Source of the DNA: Dugong dugon
Lineage: Eukaryota > Chordata > Mammalia > Sirenia > Dugongidae
Assembly: GCA_030035585.1 (NCBI GenBank)
Contig: CM057460.1
Span: 134,462,714-134,526,713, forward strand
Length of the DNA: 64,000 nucleotides
Direction of reading: 5' to 3'
Position 1 is the first letter of the stretch. Every line of letters starts with the position of its first letter. Of this stretch, positions 35,818 through 46,065 are shown one piece after another. Below the pieces are notes generated by a model. The model searched no databases. It saw only the letters and a list, made by a program, of their open reading frames with translations, and had not been told where the DNA came from. The position numbers and the translations under genes were made by a program.

Positions 35818-35956
35818 GGGATGGATTGACACATTAGCCAAAACAATGGACTTATACATCATGAAGATGGCATAGGACGAGGGAACATTTGGTTCTGTTA
35901 TACGTAAGGTTGCTATTAGTCAGAGCCTACTTGATGGTGACTGACAACAACAATAA
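35818..35956 (+). mobile_element. RTE LINE 3' end, older copy
   Basis: GGATGGATTGACACATTAGC, TAAGGTTGCTATTAGTCAG and a CTGACAACAACAATAA tail match the RTE 3' terminus, with more divergence than the other copies. 5' truncated to about 140 bp. Confidence 0.75.
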
Positions 35957-36244
35957 ACAATGTGGCTGATTTGAGAAGGAGTTCCTGAAAGCACCCTGGA
36001 AGAGTTTAGAGGAGACGGAAGGAAAGGGTATGGATTGATGGAGTGGAAGGCCACAGATGCGAGGGGTTGAGAGTTTGGGAAATGACACATGACCTAAGAG
36101 GCTTGCAGGGAACTGTAGGAACAAAGATCCAAGGCAGAAAGGACTTGGTGCTGATGATGTGTGGCAGCTTTTCAGACCAAGAGGACCCAGTTGAGTGCAG
36201 ACGATGAGTGCATTAACCCCAGCTGCTTTTGAGTGCCACAGAGA
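35957..36244. other. Unassigned stretch
   Basis: Purine-rich sequence without a recognised element. Confidence 0.35.
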
Positions 36245-36440
36245 GTAGTAGTAGTAACCCATTGCCGTCGAGTTAATTCCAACTCATAGTGACCCTATAG
36301 GACAGAGTAGGACTGCCCCATAGGGTTTACAAGGGGCAGCTGGTGAATTCGAACTGCCGACATTTTGGTTAGCAGTCAAGCTCTTAACCACTGCGCCACC
36401 AGGGCTCTGCAGTAGTAGTAGAAGTAGTAGTAATAGTAGA
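36245..36440. repeat. (AGT)n microsatellite split by an AfroSINE
   Basis: AGTAGTAGTAGTA at 36245-36256 and AGTAGTAGTAGAAGTAGTAG from about 36411. The SINE sits between them, so its target duplication merges with the triplet repeat. Confidence 0.8.
36256..36409 (-). mobile_element. AfroSINE, type 1, inside (AGT)n
   Basis: Reverse SINE with ATTGCCGTCGAGTTAATTCC end, minus-strand B-box GTTCGAATTC and head GAGCCCTGGTGGCGCAGTGG. One of the better preserved heads in the window. Confidence 0.94.
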
Positions 36441-36952
36441 AGGGAGCAATTAAACAGGAGCCACCTGATTTCCACCTGGGGGCCTGCAGGGTTGACAGTA
36501 GCTTCTGGCTGGCTGGCTTGTCCTTCTTCATGGCTAGCAACACATTGTCAACAGTCTCAGAAATGAGGGGGAGGGACTAGAAATGTGGAAACCCCCACCT
36601 CCTCCAGCTGAGGAGACTGTGTGTACCTGTATCTCAGTGTGAATTTACCTCTAAATTTATATTTCAAAATGTCTGAGGCTCTCAATATATTAAAAATGTA
36701 TTAGGTTAAACTATATAAAATTGCCAGCTTTGAGGTTAAAAATCTGTCAAAAATCAGCAATTCCATATGATTCAATTTAATACTGAAGAGAAGAATAAAT
36801 TCTGTGGGCACTTTGAATTTTTAATTGTTTTACAGTAAATACTTCATGGTTTGACTAGATGGAGGCTTAATGTTCAGCCTGTCTTCAGAGAACCTGAGGA
36901 TATCTCTGATGTGATGGTCACTGAGGTTCTCAATAACTCTATGTCATTAAGA
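36441..36952. other. Unassigned stretch
   Basis: Nothing recognised. Confidence 0.4.
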
Positions 36953-37424
36953 GTGATAGCCACCACTTATCTGTCAGTTTGCCATCCTGTGGTGGCTTGT
37001 ATGTTGCTATGATGCTGGAAGCTATGCCACCAGTATTTCAAATACCTGCAGGGTCATCCATGGCGGACAGGTTTCAGTGAACTTCCAGACTAAGACAGAC
37101 TAGGAAGAAAGGCCTGGCAAGCTACTTCTGAAAACTAACCAATGAAAACCTTATGGATCATAGCAGAACATTGCTCGACTCACTTGCTTTGGACATATCC
37201 TCAGGAGGAATCAATTGCTGGAGGAGGACATAATGTTTGGTGAAGTAGAGAACAGCAAGGGCATGGGAGCCTCTTGATGAGATGGATTGGCACAAAAGCC
37301 TCAACAATGGACTCAAGCATGCTGGTAACTGTGAAGATGATGCAAGACCGAGCAACCTTTCATTCTGTTGTTCTTAAGGTCACCATGAATCAAAGTCAAC
37401 TCCACCGCAGCTAATAGCAACAAC
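36953..37424 (+). mobile_element. Short RTE-derived element, copy 2
   Basis: Plus-strand copy of the architecture seen at 23020-23486: CTGTCAGTTTGCCATCCTGT, GGCTTGTATGTTGCTATGAT, CCAGACTAAGACAGACTAGG, then the jump to CTTGCTTTGGACATATCCTC and the RTE 3' end with GTCACCATGAATCAAAGTC and an AACAAC tail. About 472 bp, with no protein domain. Confidence 0.75.
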
Positions 37425-37809
37425 ATGGGTAATAGAGCTAGAGCTGGAAGAACACTTTCCTGTTCTGATTAATTCAGTGATTTAGTCAGAGTTTTAAACC
37501 CTGAAATAAAAACCCGAAGTCTACCTGCCTCACTCTTAATAAATTACCTTGCCACCCGCATCACAGATAATACAGGCTCTCAGGTAAGAATCTCCTCAAA
37601 CTCTTAGGTATTTGCCTAGAGCTGAATTCAGACATATTATCTGGATGTTTTCAGGTATATTGCTGCCATTCATCCTGACACTGAAAATATTCATCCCGAT
37701 TCTATTATACTGAGCCACAACAGAAATGCACAATATACAACAGATACAAATGAACTTGAAATTATAAATATCTTGATATATATTATGTTCCTGTACCACA
37801 GACTGACTT
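37425..37809. other. Unassigned stretch
   Basis: Nothing recognised. Confidence 0.35.
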
Positions 37810-38300
37810 CACCAGCCCATCCTCTATACTGTCTCCAGGGTGATCTTCCTAAACAAATCTAAGCAGGTCATTTTTGTAATTTAAAGACAGCGTAAAACTG
37901 CTCCACAGGGCTTCCACGGAGCAGCTGGTGGATTCAAACCGCCGACCTTTTGGTTAGCAGCTGTAGCTTGCCGTAGCTCTTAACCATTGCGCCACCAGGC
38001 TCCAGAAGCATCATAGCTGGGGTTCAGGAATCCCACTGCTCCCTATGTCTCCAGTTTTAACCCCACATACAGCCTTTCCTTCACAATGCTCAATTACTTT
38101 GCTTCCTGAAATGTGTTGTGCATTTCATGCTTCTGTGTTTCTCCCCATGCTGATTCTTCAGCCTGTAAATTTTCTGCCTGTCAAGCCTTTACTTGGTTTA
38201 AACTTTATCTCCTCTAAGAAGTATTTGAGTAAGATTCCCCTTGTTGTGGTTCTGTAACCTCCTATACACCATGGTTTTTACCCCACTATGTATTTAGTCT
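37810..38300 (+). repeat. L2 LINE 3' region, split by an AfroSINE fragment
   Basis: CCAGGGTGATCTTCCTAAAC and AATCTAAGCAGGTCATTTTT before the SINE. After it come words like CACAATGCTCAATTACTTTG and CTCCTCTAAGAAGTATTTGA, in L2 order. Confidence 0.55.
37884..38003 (-). mobile_element. AfroSINE fragment inside L2
   Basis: Reverse SINE missing about 45 bases of its 3' end. AACTGCTCCACAGGGCTTCC is followed by the B-box and head GGAGCCTGGTGGCGCAATGG (minus strand). A small internal duplication (GTAGCTTGCCGTAGCT) lies in the head. Confidence 0.88.
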
Positions 38301-38440
38301 TTGTTTACTGACCTACCTTACTCACAGGGCATCATGTTGGGTGCACACAATGTATTTTGAGTAGGAACTACATGAAGTAATATGTGCTCAAAAATGAGTA
38401 GAATGAATGATGTCTAAAAATTTGCAACTTAGCTCCCTAT

Positions 38441-38640
38441 TGTTACATGCCATCGAGTCGATCTTCATCTCATAGCCACCCCATGTGACAGAGTAGAACT
38501 GCCCCATAGGGTTTTCTAGACCATAATCTTTATAGGAACAGATTTCCAGGTCTTTCTCCCTCGGAGCTACTGGGTGGGTTCCAACTGCCAACCTTTCAGT
38601 TAGCAGCCCAGCACTTAACCATTGCACCACCAGGGCTCCT
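38441..38640 (-). mobile_element. AfroSINE, long type 1 (first of a pair)
   Basis: Reverse SINE: GCCATCGAGTCGATCTTCAT, CCCCATGTGACAGAGTAGAA, minus-strand head GGAGCCCTGGTGGTGCAATG. Directly followed by another copy. Confidence 0.92.
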
Positions 38641-38654
38641 TTCCAGTAATATTA

Positions 38655-38859
38655 GAAAAAAAAATCTGTTGCCATCAAGTCAATTCCAACTCATAGTGAC
38701 CCTATAGGACAGAGTAGAACTGTCCCATAACGTTTTCAAGGCTGTAATCTTTACAGAAGCCAACTGCCACATCTTTCTCCCTCAGAGCAGCTTGTGGGTT
38801 CACACCGCTGACATTTTGGTTAGCAGCTGAGTGCTTAACTACTGTACCACCAGGCTCCT
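38655..38859 (-). mobile_element. AfroSINE, long type 1 (second of a pair)
   Basis: Reverse SINE: GTTGCCATCAAGTCAATTCC, CTTTACAGAAGCCAACTGCC, head GGAGCCTGGTGGTACAGTAG on the minus strand. Flanked by TTCCAGTAATAT / GTCTAGTAATAT (about 38641-38652 and 38860-38871). Confidence 0.92.
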
Positions 38860-39087
38860 GTCTAGTAATATAGAACCCTCTATTCTTGGTTGCCCTGTAT
38901 TAACCACGTTAAACATGAACTTGAAATTATTAATATGAATATCTTGATCCTGAACTCCTGAAAATTAAAGAACATATCTGAGTTTTTTATGTCAATGCTT
39001 TATTATACCAAGAAAGTTGACTATTTAAATTAATCTTTTGCTGTTTTTGTACATTGAAGGAGTCTTTTTAAACAGCTTAGTAACTAA

Positions 39088-39252
39088 GGAGCCCTGGTGG
39101 TGCAGTGGTTAAAACAATCAACTGCTAACTGAAAGGTTAGCAGTTTGAAACCATGGGAGAATGATTTGGCAATCTGCTTCTGTAAAGATTTACAGCCTTG
39201 GAAATCCTATGGGGTCACTATCAGTCTCGACGGCAGTGAGTCAGCAGTGGGT
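39088..39252 (+). mobile_element. AfroSINE, long type 1, diverged 3' end
   Basis: GGAGCCCTGGTGGTGCAGTG head, GGTTAGCAGTTTGAAACCAT B-box region and CCTATGGGGTCACTATCAG near the end. The terminal motif has drifted (CTCGACGGCAGTGAG). Confidence 0.9.
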
Positions 39253-39257
39253 TGATA

Positions 39258-39385
39258 CACTGAATACCTACTCTATGCCAGGCACTATGCTAAGTGTTAC
39301 AAAGCATAGTCCTTGGAACTACCCTTAGAGTAGGCATCACTGTTCTCATTTTAAGGATAGAAAGCAGAGTAGAGGTTCTCTTCAA
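39258..39385 (-). repeat. MIR SINE fragment, reverse
   Basis: CTACTCTATGCCAGGCACTA and CTACCCTTAGAGTAGGCATC, CTCATTTTAAGGATAGAAAG match the reverse MIR core. Confidence 0.6.
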
Positions 39386-40779
39386 TTTATTTAATTAATA
39401 AATATGGATTATACCTAGCCAATTTGTTTCAAATAGGTTTCATCTGAATTCCTACCAAAGATCTAAAATCTAATATCTGACACAAATCACATTTTTAGAT
39501 AAAAATATAGATATCTTAATTATCTCGTAATTCAAAGAAGTCTACTTTGTTCTCTTTCCTGCCCCAACTACTTTTTCTGTCTGTTTCAGTACCCTCTGGT
39601 GACATTTCTCCTAACTTGACAGTCCCCCTTTGGATCTTCCCTTTCCTTGAGTTTTATTAAAGGTCTCAAAGCTTATAATCACTGAACAGCAATTGGATCC
39701 ATGGTGCTATCCAGATCACTCAGAAGGTATATCCCTGCTTGGTGGATTTTCGATTGAAATAAAATAAGATGACACACAAGTACAGAGAAGATGAATGGCT
39801 CGAGCTGATGGGCAGCATTTGGAATTGAGTTTTGTTTTCTTCAAGAACTGTGGTGTCATTTTTCTTCATCTTATCCTGTCTCTGCTGATTCCATCTAGGG
39901 TATGTCTTTTAATGTGAAAAACTGAGTAATAGCTTCATAAGAAGAAGTCCTGAGAACATGCCTCCTGGATCCCAACTCATCTTCAATTCACATAACCTGC
40001 TCCCACAGAGTAAAGGGCATTTCTTAGCTCAATTATGTCCCAGGAAATCAGTCTTTAGGCAAAATGAGAGCAAGTAGGAGGTAAGAAACAAACAAGACAC
40101 ATCGTGCATTGCCTTGGGCTTATTTGGGTCAGTAGTTTCTTCTTTCAAGAGTTTTGGTTAAGTAATTCTAAGTTTTCTCAATGTTCACTTAAACTGTAAG
40201 TCAGAAGCTTTCTGTGTCATTTTGCTAGAACTCTAAGTTGTGGACACAGTGAGGTTATGACATGCATGCATACACTAACCGAGGGCTACAGGAAACTAAA
40301 ACAGGCAGTAATACGATTCTTAAAGCCCAATAAAATCCAAGTTACAATAATTGTTACAATAATTATTTTGTACACATCAAAGGCTAACATGCATAAAGTA
40401 AACTTATACAATAAACACCAAAATGCCAAGCTCGTCCTCACTCTCTTGTCCCACCCTTCTTTCCCAGCACAGTGACCAAGGCGTCATCTCCAGCTGTTTC
40501 CACTCAGGTGGGCCTTAGTTGGTGCAGCCTGTTCAATCATCAAAGTTATGTGTGGAGCTATATAAATATGAATATTCACCCCTACAGATTCTGATTCCTG
40601 GTCTAAGAAAATCTATATTTTTGAAAAGCTCCACATATGGTTCACCTTACCAGCAAAAATACAGGAAGAACCCCTACTTCCAACATAAAAAAAAAAAAAA
40701 GACTCCAGAACCCTGATCAGGCCTAGAATTGGCAAAAGTCTCCTTTCCTGAAAATTCTTAGCAATCCTTCTTTGACCTT
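39386..40779. other. Unassigned stretch
   Basis: About 1.4 kb. CCCTACAGATTCTGATTCCT near 40581 may be part of a decayed MER5-type DNA transposon. A 14-base A run lies near 40687. No gene seen. Confidence 0.4.
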
Positions 40780-41187
40780 TGTTATGGATTGAATTGCATC
40801 CCCTAAAAAGATGTGTTGTAAATCCTAGCCTCCATGCCTGAGGTTATAATCCCATTAGGGAAGGGGTTGTCTTTGTTATGTTGATGAGGCAGGATTAGTG
40901 TAGGGTGTATTTTGAGTCAATCTCGTCTGAGATAGAAAAGAGATTAAACAAAGAAGCAGAAGAGAGATAGGGTAAAATGCCAAGACACATGAAGATTGCC
41001 CAGGAACAGAAGCTCAGAAGAGAAAAGGACCTTCCTCCAGAGCCAACAGAGAGAGAAAGCCTTCCCCTAGAGCCGGTGCCCTGAATTTGGACTTCTAGCC
41101 TTCTAAACTGTGAGAAAATAAATTTCTGCTTGATAAAGACACCCACTTGTGGTATTTCTGTTGTAGCAGCATTAGACATCTAAGACA
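40780..41187 (+). mobile_element. Solo LTR, ERVL-MaLR (MLT1-like), subtype B
   Basis: TGTTATGGATTGAATTGCAT to ATCTAAGACA with a perfect 5-bp duplication ACCTT (40775-40779 and 41188-41192). Subtype B carries GGTTGTCTTTGTTATGTTGA in place of the longer subtype A middle. AATAAA at 41117-41122. Confidence 0.9.
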
Positions 41188-41214
41188 ACCTTCTAATAGT
41201 CAGTTTGCTTTGTG

Positions 41215-41415
41215 AATTAAGGCAAATTGAGTAAACCGAGTTTCCCAACCTGCAGCATGGGTTCTATCTTCTTGCTTGTCAAAATATCACATGCATCACC
41301 AGTAAGTAGCCTGTTAGAAATATAGAATCTTGGACACCATGCATTCCTGAATCAGAATCTTTTAACAAGATCCCCACAAGATTCCGCACATTAAAGACTG
41401 GGAAACTCTGCTCCA
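41215..41415 (-). repeat. MER5A hAT-Charlie DNA transposon fossil
   Basis: AGTAGCCTGTTAGAAATATA, CCTGAATCAGAATCTTTTAA, CAAGATCCCCACAAGATTCC and GCACATTAAAGACTGGGAAA follow the MER5A order. Non-autonomous and long inactive. Confidence 0.8.
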
Positions 41416-42034
41416 ACTCACCATCTTTGATAACCTCCACGTTGATTCCTGGCCGTGTTCCTATGGACTGAAATCTTTACCTGAAAATCCTTTGCCTCTA
41501 ACAGGATAATTTATAGCTGGGTTCCACTGGCTTTGCATCAAGAACATGCTACTAAATTTGCAGAACTTTTCTGAGAACAGCTACTTGTCTAAAATACCAC
41601 CTGCCTGGTGCTCTCACCTTTAGGAAATGAAGACATGGCCTCAGTTATTCAAAAAACAGACATGACAATTGATCACAGCTTTATCATTGTGCTTTGCAGC
41701 TCAAAAGCCCAATAATAACCAATAGTTGGTCTTATCCATAGAGATAGGATGCACAGAGTCATAGCACCAAAAATTACTAACGTTGACACTAAATCAAAAC
41801 TCCAAATCAAGAACAGATTAAATTAAAAAGCAGGCTCCTGTAAGCACTTACTGACATAATACCATTTAACTTATGGAGGAGTGAACTGCAGGTCTTTGAA
41901 ATTCTTGAAATACTTGTTGAGGGCAAATATTAAGACATTGAAATTTGACACGTTAGAAGCTGTCAGATGATGTCTCCGTGATTACACAGTCAGCTCAGTT
42001 CTAAATTTAATGAAAAGGATTATCTGCCTGTCAA
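41416..42034. other. Unassigned stretch
   Basis: Nothing recognised. Confidence 0.4.
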
Positions 42035-42572
42035 TCAAATATTAACTGAGAGCTTACTAGGTTCTAGGTACTATAATGATGAGAAATGGACATTTTTCCT
42101 TCGATGAACGTTTATTGAGAACTTATTATGTGCTAGATAGTGTAACTCAAGATACAAGGATGAGTAAGACATAATCCCTGCCCTCAAAGAGTTTATGCCC
42201 ACAAGAGCAAGGCAGGAGTGTAAACAAAGGAATATGATAAAGTTCTATGGAGTATTTTTGGGTTACAGGACAACTATTAAGGAGGCAGAGTCAATTCTAC
42301 CTCAGGAAGGCTACAGTTCCATAGAGGAATATGTAAAAGTTTTTTTCAGGCACAGTGAGTAGAAAAGCAAAAGAATGAAGACATAAAACAGCATGTCACA
42401 TTCACAGACCTGTGGGAACTTTAATATGCCTGGTGTTTAGTTTTATACGGTGAGGCAGATGGTCTGAGAGTGGTAGGCAGGGGCTAGATCATAAAAGTTA
42501 TCATGTTTTGACTCCTTTTCTGTTAGAAAATGAGAGTCATCAAATATTTTTGAGCAGGAACCGTTTCAGTTC
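42035..42572 (-). repeat. L2 LINE, reverse
   Basis: ACGTTTATTGAGAACTTATT, TGTGCTAGATAGTGTAACTC, AATCCCTGCCCTCAAAGAGT, then GGCAGGGGCTAGATCATAAA and a block with ATTTTTGAGCAGGAACC follow reverse L2 over about 500 bp. Confidence 0.75.
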
Positions 42573-42750
42573 CTGTATTAAGCCTATTACATAAATGAAT
42601 TTACTTAATTCTCAAAACAACTCTATGAGACAAGTACTATCCCAATTTTCACATGAGGAAACAGGTTCCAGGTTTCACAGCTAACAAGTGGTAGAGTATA
42701 GATTCAAACATAGATCTGTTTGACTCCAAAGCCTATGTTTTATAGAAAAG
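42573..42750 (-). repeat. MIR SINE, reverse
   Basis: TTCTCAAAACAACTCTATGA, TTTTCACATGAGGAAACAGG and CACAGCTAACAAGTGGTAGA are the reverse MIR core in order. It lies directly against L2 sequence. Confidence 0.8.
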
Positions 42751-43006
42751 GATAAAACATGATCCCTGCTATTGATAAACTAACAAGCTAACAGGAGATT
42801 CAGGACTACCATAGATGAAGCAAATGGAAAGTAACCAAACCCCATACTATATGATATTGACAATAAGAAAAAGAACAAAGAAGTAGTAGGTGGTGGTGGG
42901 AATTTTTACAGTTTGGAGCAACATGGCAGGTGTGGGACTGAAGTTGGAAAGTTAAGAGCTTCAGAAAACCAAATCTCAACTGATCATGCTGCCCCACTCG
43001 GATTTC

Positions 43007-43187
43007 GTTGTTGTTGTTATGTGCCGTCAAGTCAGTTCCGACTCATAGCAACGCTATGCACAATAGAATGAAACGCTGCTCAATTCTGCACCATCTTCAC
43101 AATCATTGCTATGTTTGAGCCTGTGGTTGCAGACACTGTGTCAATCCTTCTTGTTGAGGGTCTTCCTTTTTTCGCTGACCCTCTACC
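43007..43187 (-). mobile_element. RTE LINE 3'-end stub (181 bp)
   Basis: Antisense 3' terminus: GTTGTTGTTGTTATGTGCCG through GACCCTCTACC. It stops there and is followed immediately by another RTE 3' end, so two RTE termini stand in tandem in the same orientation. Confidence 0.88.
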
Positions 43188-45640
43188 TTGTTGTTAGGTG
43201 CTGTCTAGTCCGTTCTGACTCATAGTGATCCTACATACAGCAGAACAAAACATTGTCTGGTCCTGCGCCATCATAACAACCACTGTTATGCTTGAGCCCA
43301 TTGTTGCAGCCACTGTGTCAGTCCATCTCGTTGAGGGTCTTCCTCTTTTCCACTGACCAAGCATGATGTCCTTCTCCAGGGACTGGTTCCTCCTGATAAC
43401 ATGTCCAAAGTACATGAGACAAAGTCTCCCCATCCTCGATTCCAAGGAGCATTCTGGCTGTACTTCTTCCAAAACACACTTGTTCGTTCTTCTAGCAGTC
43501 CATGGTATATTTGATACTCTTTGCCAACACCGTAATTCAAAGGCATCAATTCTTTGGTCTTCCTTATTCATTGTCCAGCTGTCACATGAATACCAGGTGA
43601 TGGAAAATATTATGGCTTGGTTAAGCACATCTTAGTCCTCAAAGTGACATCGTTGCTTTTCAACACTTTAAAGAAGCCTTTTGCAGCAGATTGGCCCAAT
43701 GCAATACATTTGATTTCCTGACTTCTGCTTCCATGGTCATTGATAATGAATCCAAACAAAATGAAATCCCTGACAACTTCAGTCTTTTCTCCGTTTATTA
43801 TGGTGTTGCTTATTGGTCCAGCTGTGAGGATTTTTGTTTTCTTTATGTTGAGGTGTAATCCATACTGAAGGCTGTAGTCTTTGATCTTCATCAGTAAGTG
43901 CTTCAAGTCCTCTTCACTTTCTGCAAGCAAGGATGTGTCATCTGCATAACACAGGTTGTTAATGAGTCTTCCTCCAATCCTGATGTCCCATTATTCTTCA
44001 TATACTCCAGTTTCTCAGATTATTTGCTCAGCATATAGATTGAATAGCTATGGTGAAAGGATACAACCCTGACCCACAGTTTTCCTGACTTTAAACCACG
44101 CAGTATCCCTTTGTTCTGCTTGGATGACTGCCTCTCGGTCTATGTACAGATTCCAAATGAGCACAATTAAATGTTCTGGAATTCCTATTCTTCACAATAT
44201 TATCCATAATTTGTTATGATCCACACAGTCAAATGTCTTTGCATAGTCAATAAAACACAGGTAAATATGTTTCTGGCATTCTCTGCTTTCAGCCAAGATC
44301 CATCTCACATCAGCAATGATATCCCTCAGTCAACATCTCCTTCTAAATCTGGCTTGAATTTCTGGCAGTTTCCTGTCAGATAATTAAAAAATTGCCACAA
44401 CTATTTTTGAATTATCTTCAGCAAAATTTTACTTGTGTGTGATATTATTTGGTAATTTCCACATTCTGTTGGGTCACTTTTCTTTGGAATGGGCACAAAT
44501 GTAGATCTCTTCCACTGGTTGGTCAGGTTGCTGTCTTCCAAATTTCTTGGCATAGACAAGTGAGCATCTCCAGTGCTGCATCCATTTGTTCAAACATCTC
44601 AGTTGGTATTCCATCAATTCCTGGAGCCTTGTTTTTCACCAATGCCTTCAGTGCAGCTCAGACTTCTTCCTTCAATACCATTGGTTCTTGATCTATGCTA
44701 CCTCCTAAAATGGTTGAACGTCAACCAATTGTTTTTGGAACAGTGACTCTGTGTATTCCTTCCATCTTCTTTTGATGCATCCTGTGCCATTCAAAATTTT
44801 GCCCATAGAATTCTTTGATACTGCAACTCAAGGCTTGAATTTTTTCTTCAGTTCTTTCGGCTTGAGAAATGTTGAGCATGCTCTTCCCTTTTGATTTTCT
44901 AACTCCAGGTCTTTGCACATTTCATTATAATACCCTACTTTGCTTTCTCGAGCCACCCTTTGGAATCTTCAGATCAGCTCTTCTACTTCATCATTTCTTC
45001 CATTTGCTTTAGCTACTAGACATTCAAGAGCAAGTTTCAGAGTCTCTTCTTTCTTTGCTGTCTTTTTAATGACCTTTTGCCTTCTTCTTGTATGACATCT
45101 TTGATGTCATCCCACAACTGGTCTGATCTTCAGTCATTAGTGTTCAATGCATCAAATCTATTGTTAAGATTGTCTCTAAATTCAGGTGGGATATACTCAC
45201 GGTCGTATTTTGGTTCTCGTGGACTTGTTCTAATTTTCTTCAGCTTCAGCTTGAGCTTGCATATGAGCAATTAATGGTCTGTCCTGAAGCCAGCCCTTGC
45301 CTTGTTCTGACTGATAATATTGAGCTTTTCCATCGTCTCTTTCCACAGATGTAGTCTATTTGATTCCTGTGTTTTCCAGCTGCTGTGGTCTGCGTTTATA
45401 GTTGCTGTTTATGTTGTTGAAAAAAGGTTTTTGCAATGAATAAGTCATTGGTCTTGCAATCTCTGGTGTCATTTCTATCGCTAAAACCATATTTACAAAT
45501 TACAAATACTTCTTTGTTTCCAACTTTTGAATCTCAATCACCGGTAATTATCAATGCATCTTGATTGCATGTTTGATCAATTTCAGGTTGCAGAAGTTGG
45601 TAAAAATCTTCCATTTCCCCACGTGGATAAATTTGTGTAT
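43188..45640 (-). mobile_element. RTE LINE, longest copy in window
   Basis: Antisense RTE of about 2.45 kb from the 3' terminus (TTGTTGTTAGGTGCTGTC) through reverse transcriptase and linker into the endonuclease C-terminus. The right edge is blurred: clear match to about 45618, weak to 45645. 5' truncated, so the first part of the endonuclease is missing. It is the only copy here that retains endonuclease sequence. Confidence 0.88.
43194..45618 (-). pseudogene. RTE endonuclease/reverse transcriptase polyprotein, broken
   Basis: Minus-strand remnants, N to C: an endonuclease end (45.3-45.6 kb), a linker with a lysine-rich coiled region (44.7-45.3 kb), then reverse transcriptase with the intact YADD codons at 43937-43948, DYSLQYGLHLNIKKTKIL (43610-43930), and the C-terminal CWQRVSNIPWTARRTNKCVLEEVQPE (43194-43628). 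Multiple stops and frameshifts make it non-functional. An 11-bp deletion lies near the C-terminal end (CACTGACCAAGCATG). Confidence 0.85.
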
Positions 45641-45649
45641 TTGCTTCTT

Positions 45650-46040
45650 TCTTCCCTCAACGACATACCATTTTATCTTACACACACCCCCATAGTCTCC
45701 TGGCCATAGTTTCTCTAACAAGAGAGAGAACTTAGCTTTTTCTTCTCCTGTGCATATTATCATAGGCCATTTCTAGCTATCATGGAGGCAGGAATCTTCT
45801 CTATACCACAGAACAACTCAGCAAGCTGGAAACTCCTGACCTGGTTTTTTTATACACTAAAGATGAAACAAAGGAATTTGTAAAATACCACCTCAAGCCT
45901 GGTTTATATGATTATTCTTCCTGCTGTAAAATTCTTTTTTATATGTCAGATATTTAAGAATATGTTTTTTCTACTGGCTTCCTTTCTGTAATCAAATGCT
46001 AATTTTCCCCTGCACAAATGGATTCCTCAAGTAGATTAAA
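45650..46040. other. Unassigned stretch
   Basis: Nothing recognised. Confidence 0.35.
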
Positions 46041-46045
46041 CAACC

Positions 46046-46065
46046 AAACCCGTTGCCGTCGAGTC
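46046..46065 (-). mobile_element. AfroSINE 3'-end scrap
   Basis: Twenty bases, AAACCCGTTGCCGTCGAGTC, identical to the expected reverse AfroSINE terminus. The rest of the element is missing. It may be an extremely 5'-truncated insertion or the remainder after a deletion. Confidence 0.55.

Noticed and set aside
36284..36475. Minus-strand frame with a poly-leucine run as a signal peptide
   Set aside because: The leucines come from the (AGT)n microsatellite, and the rest is AfroSINE.
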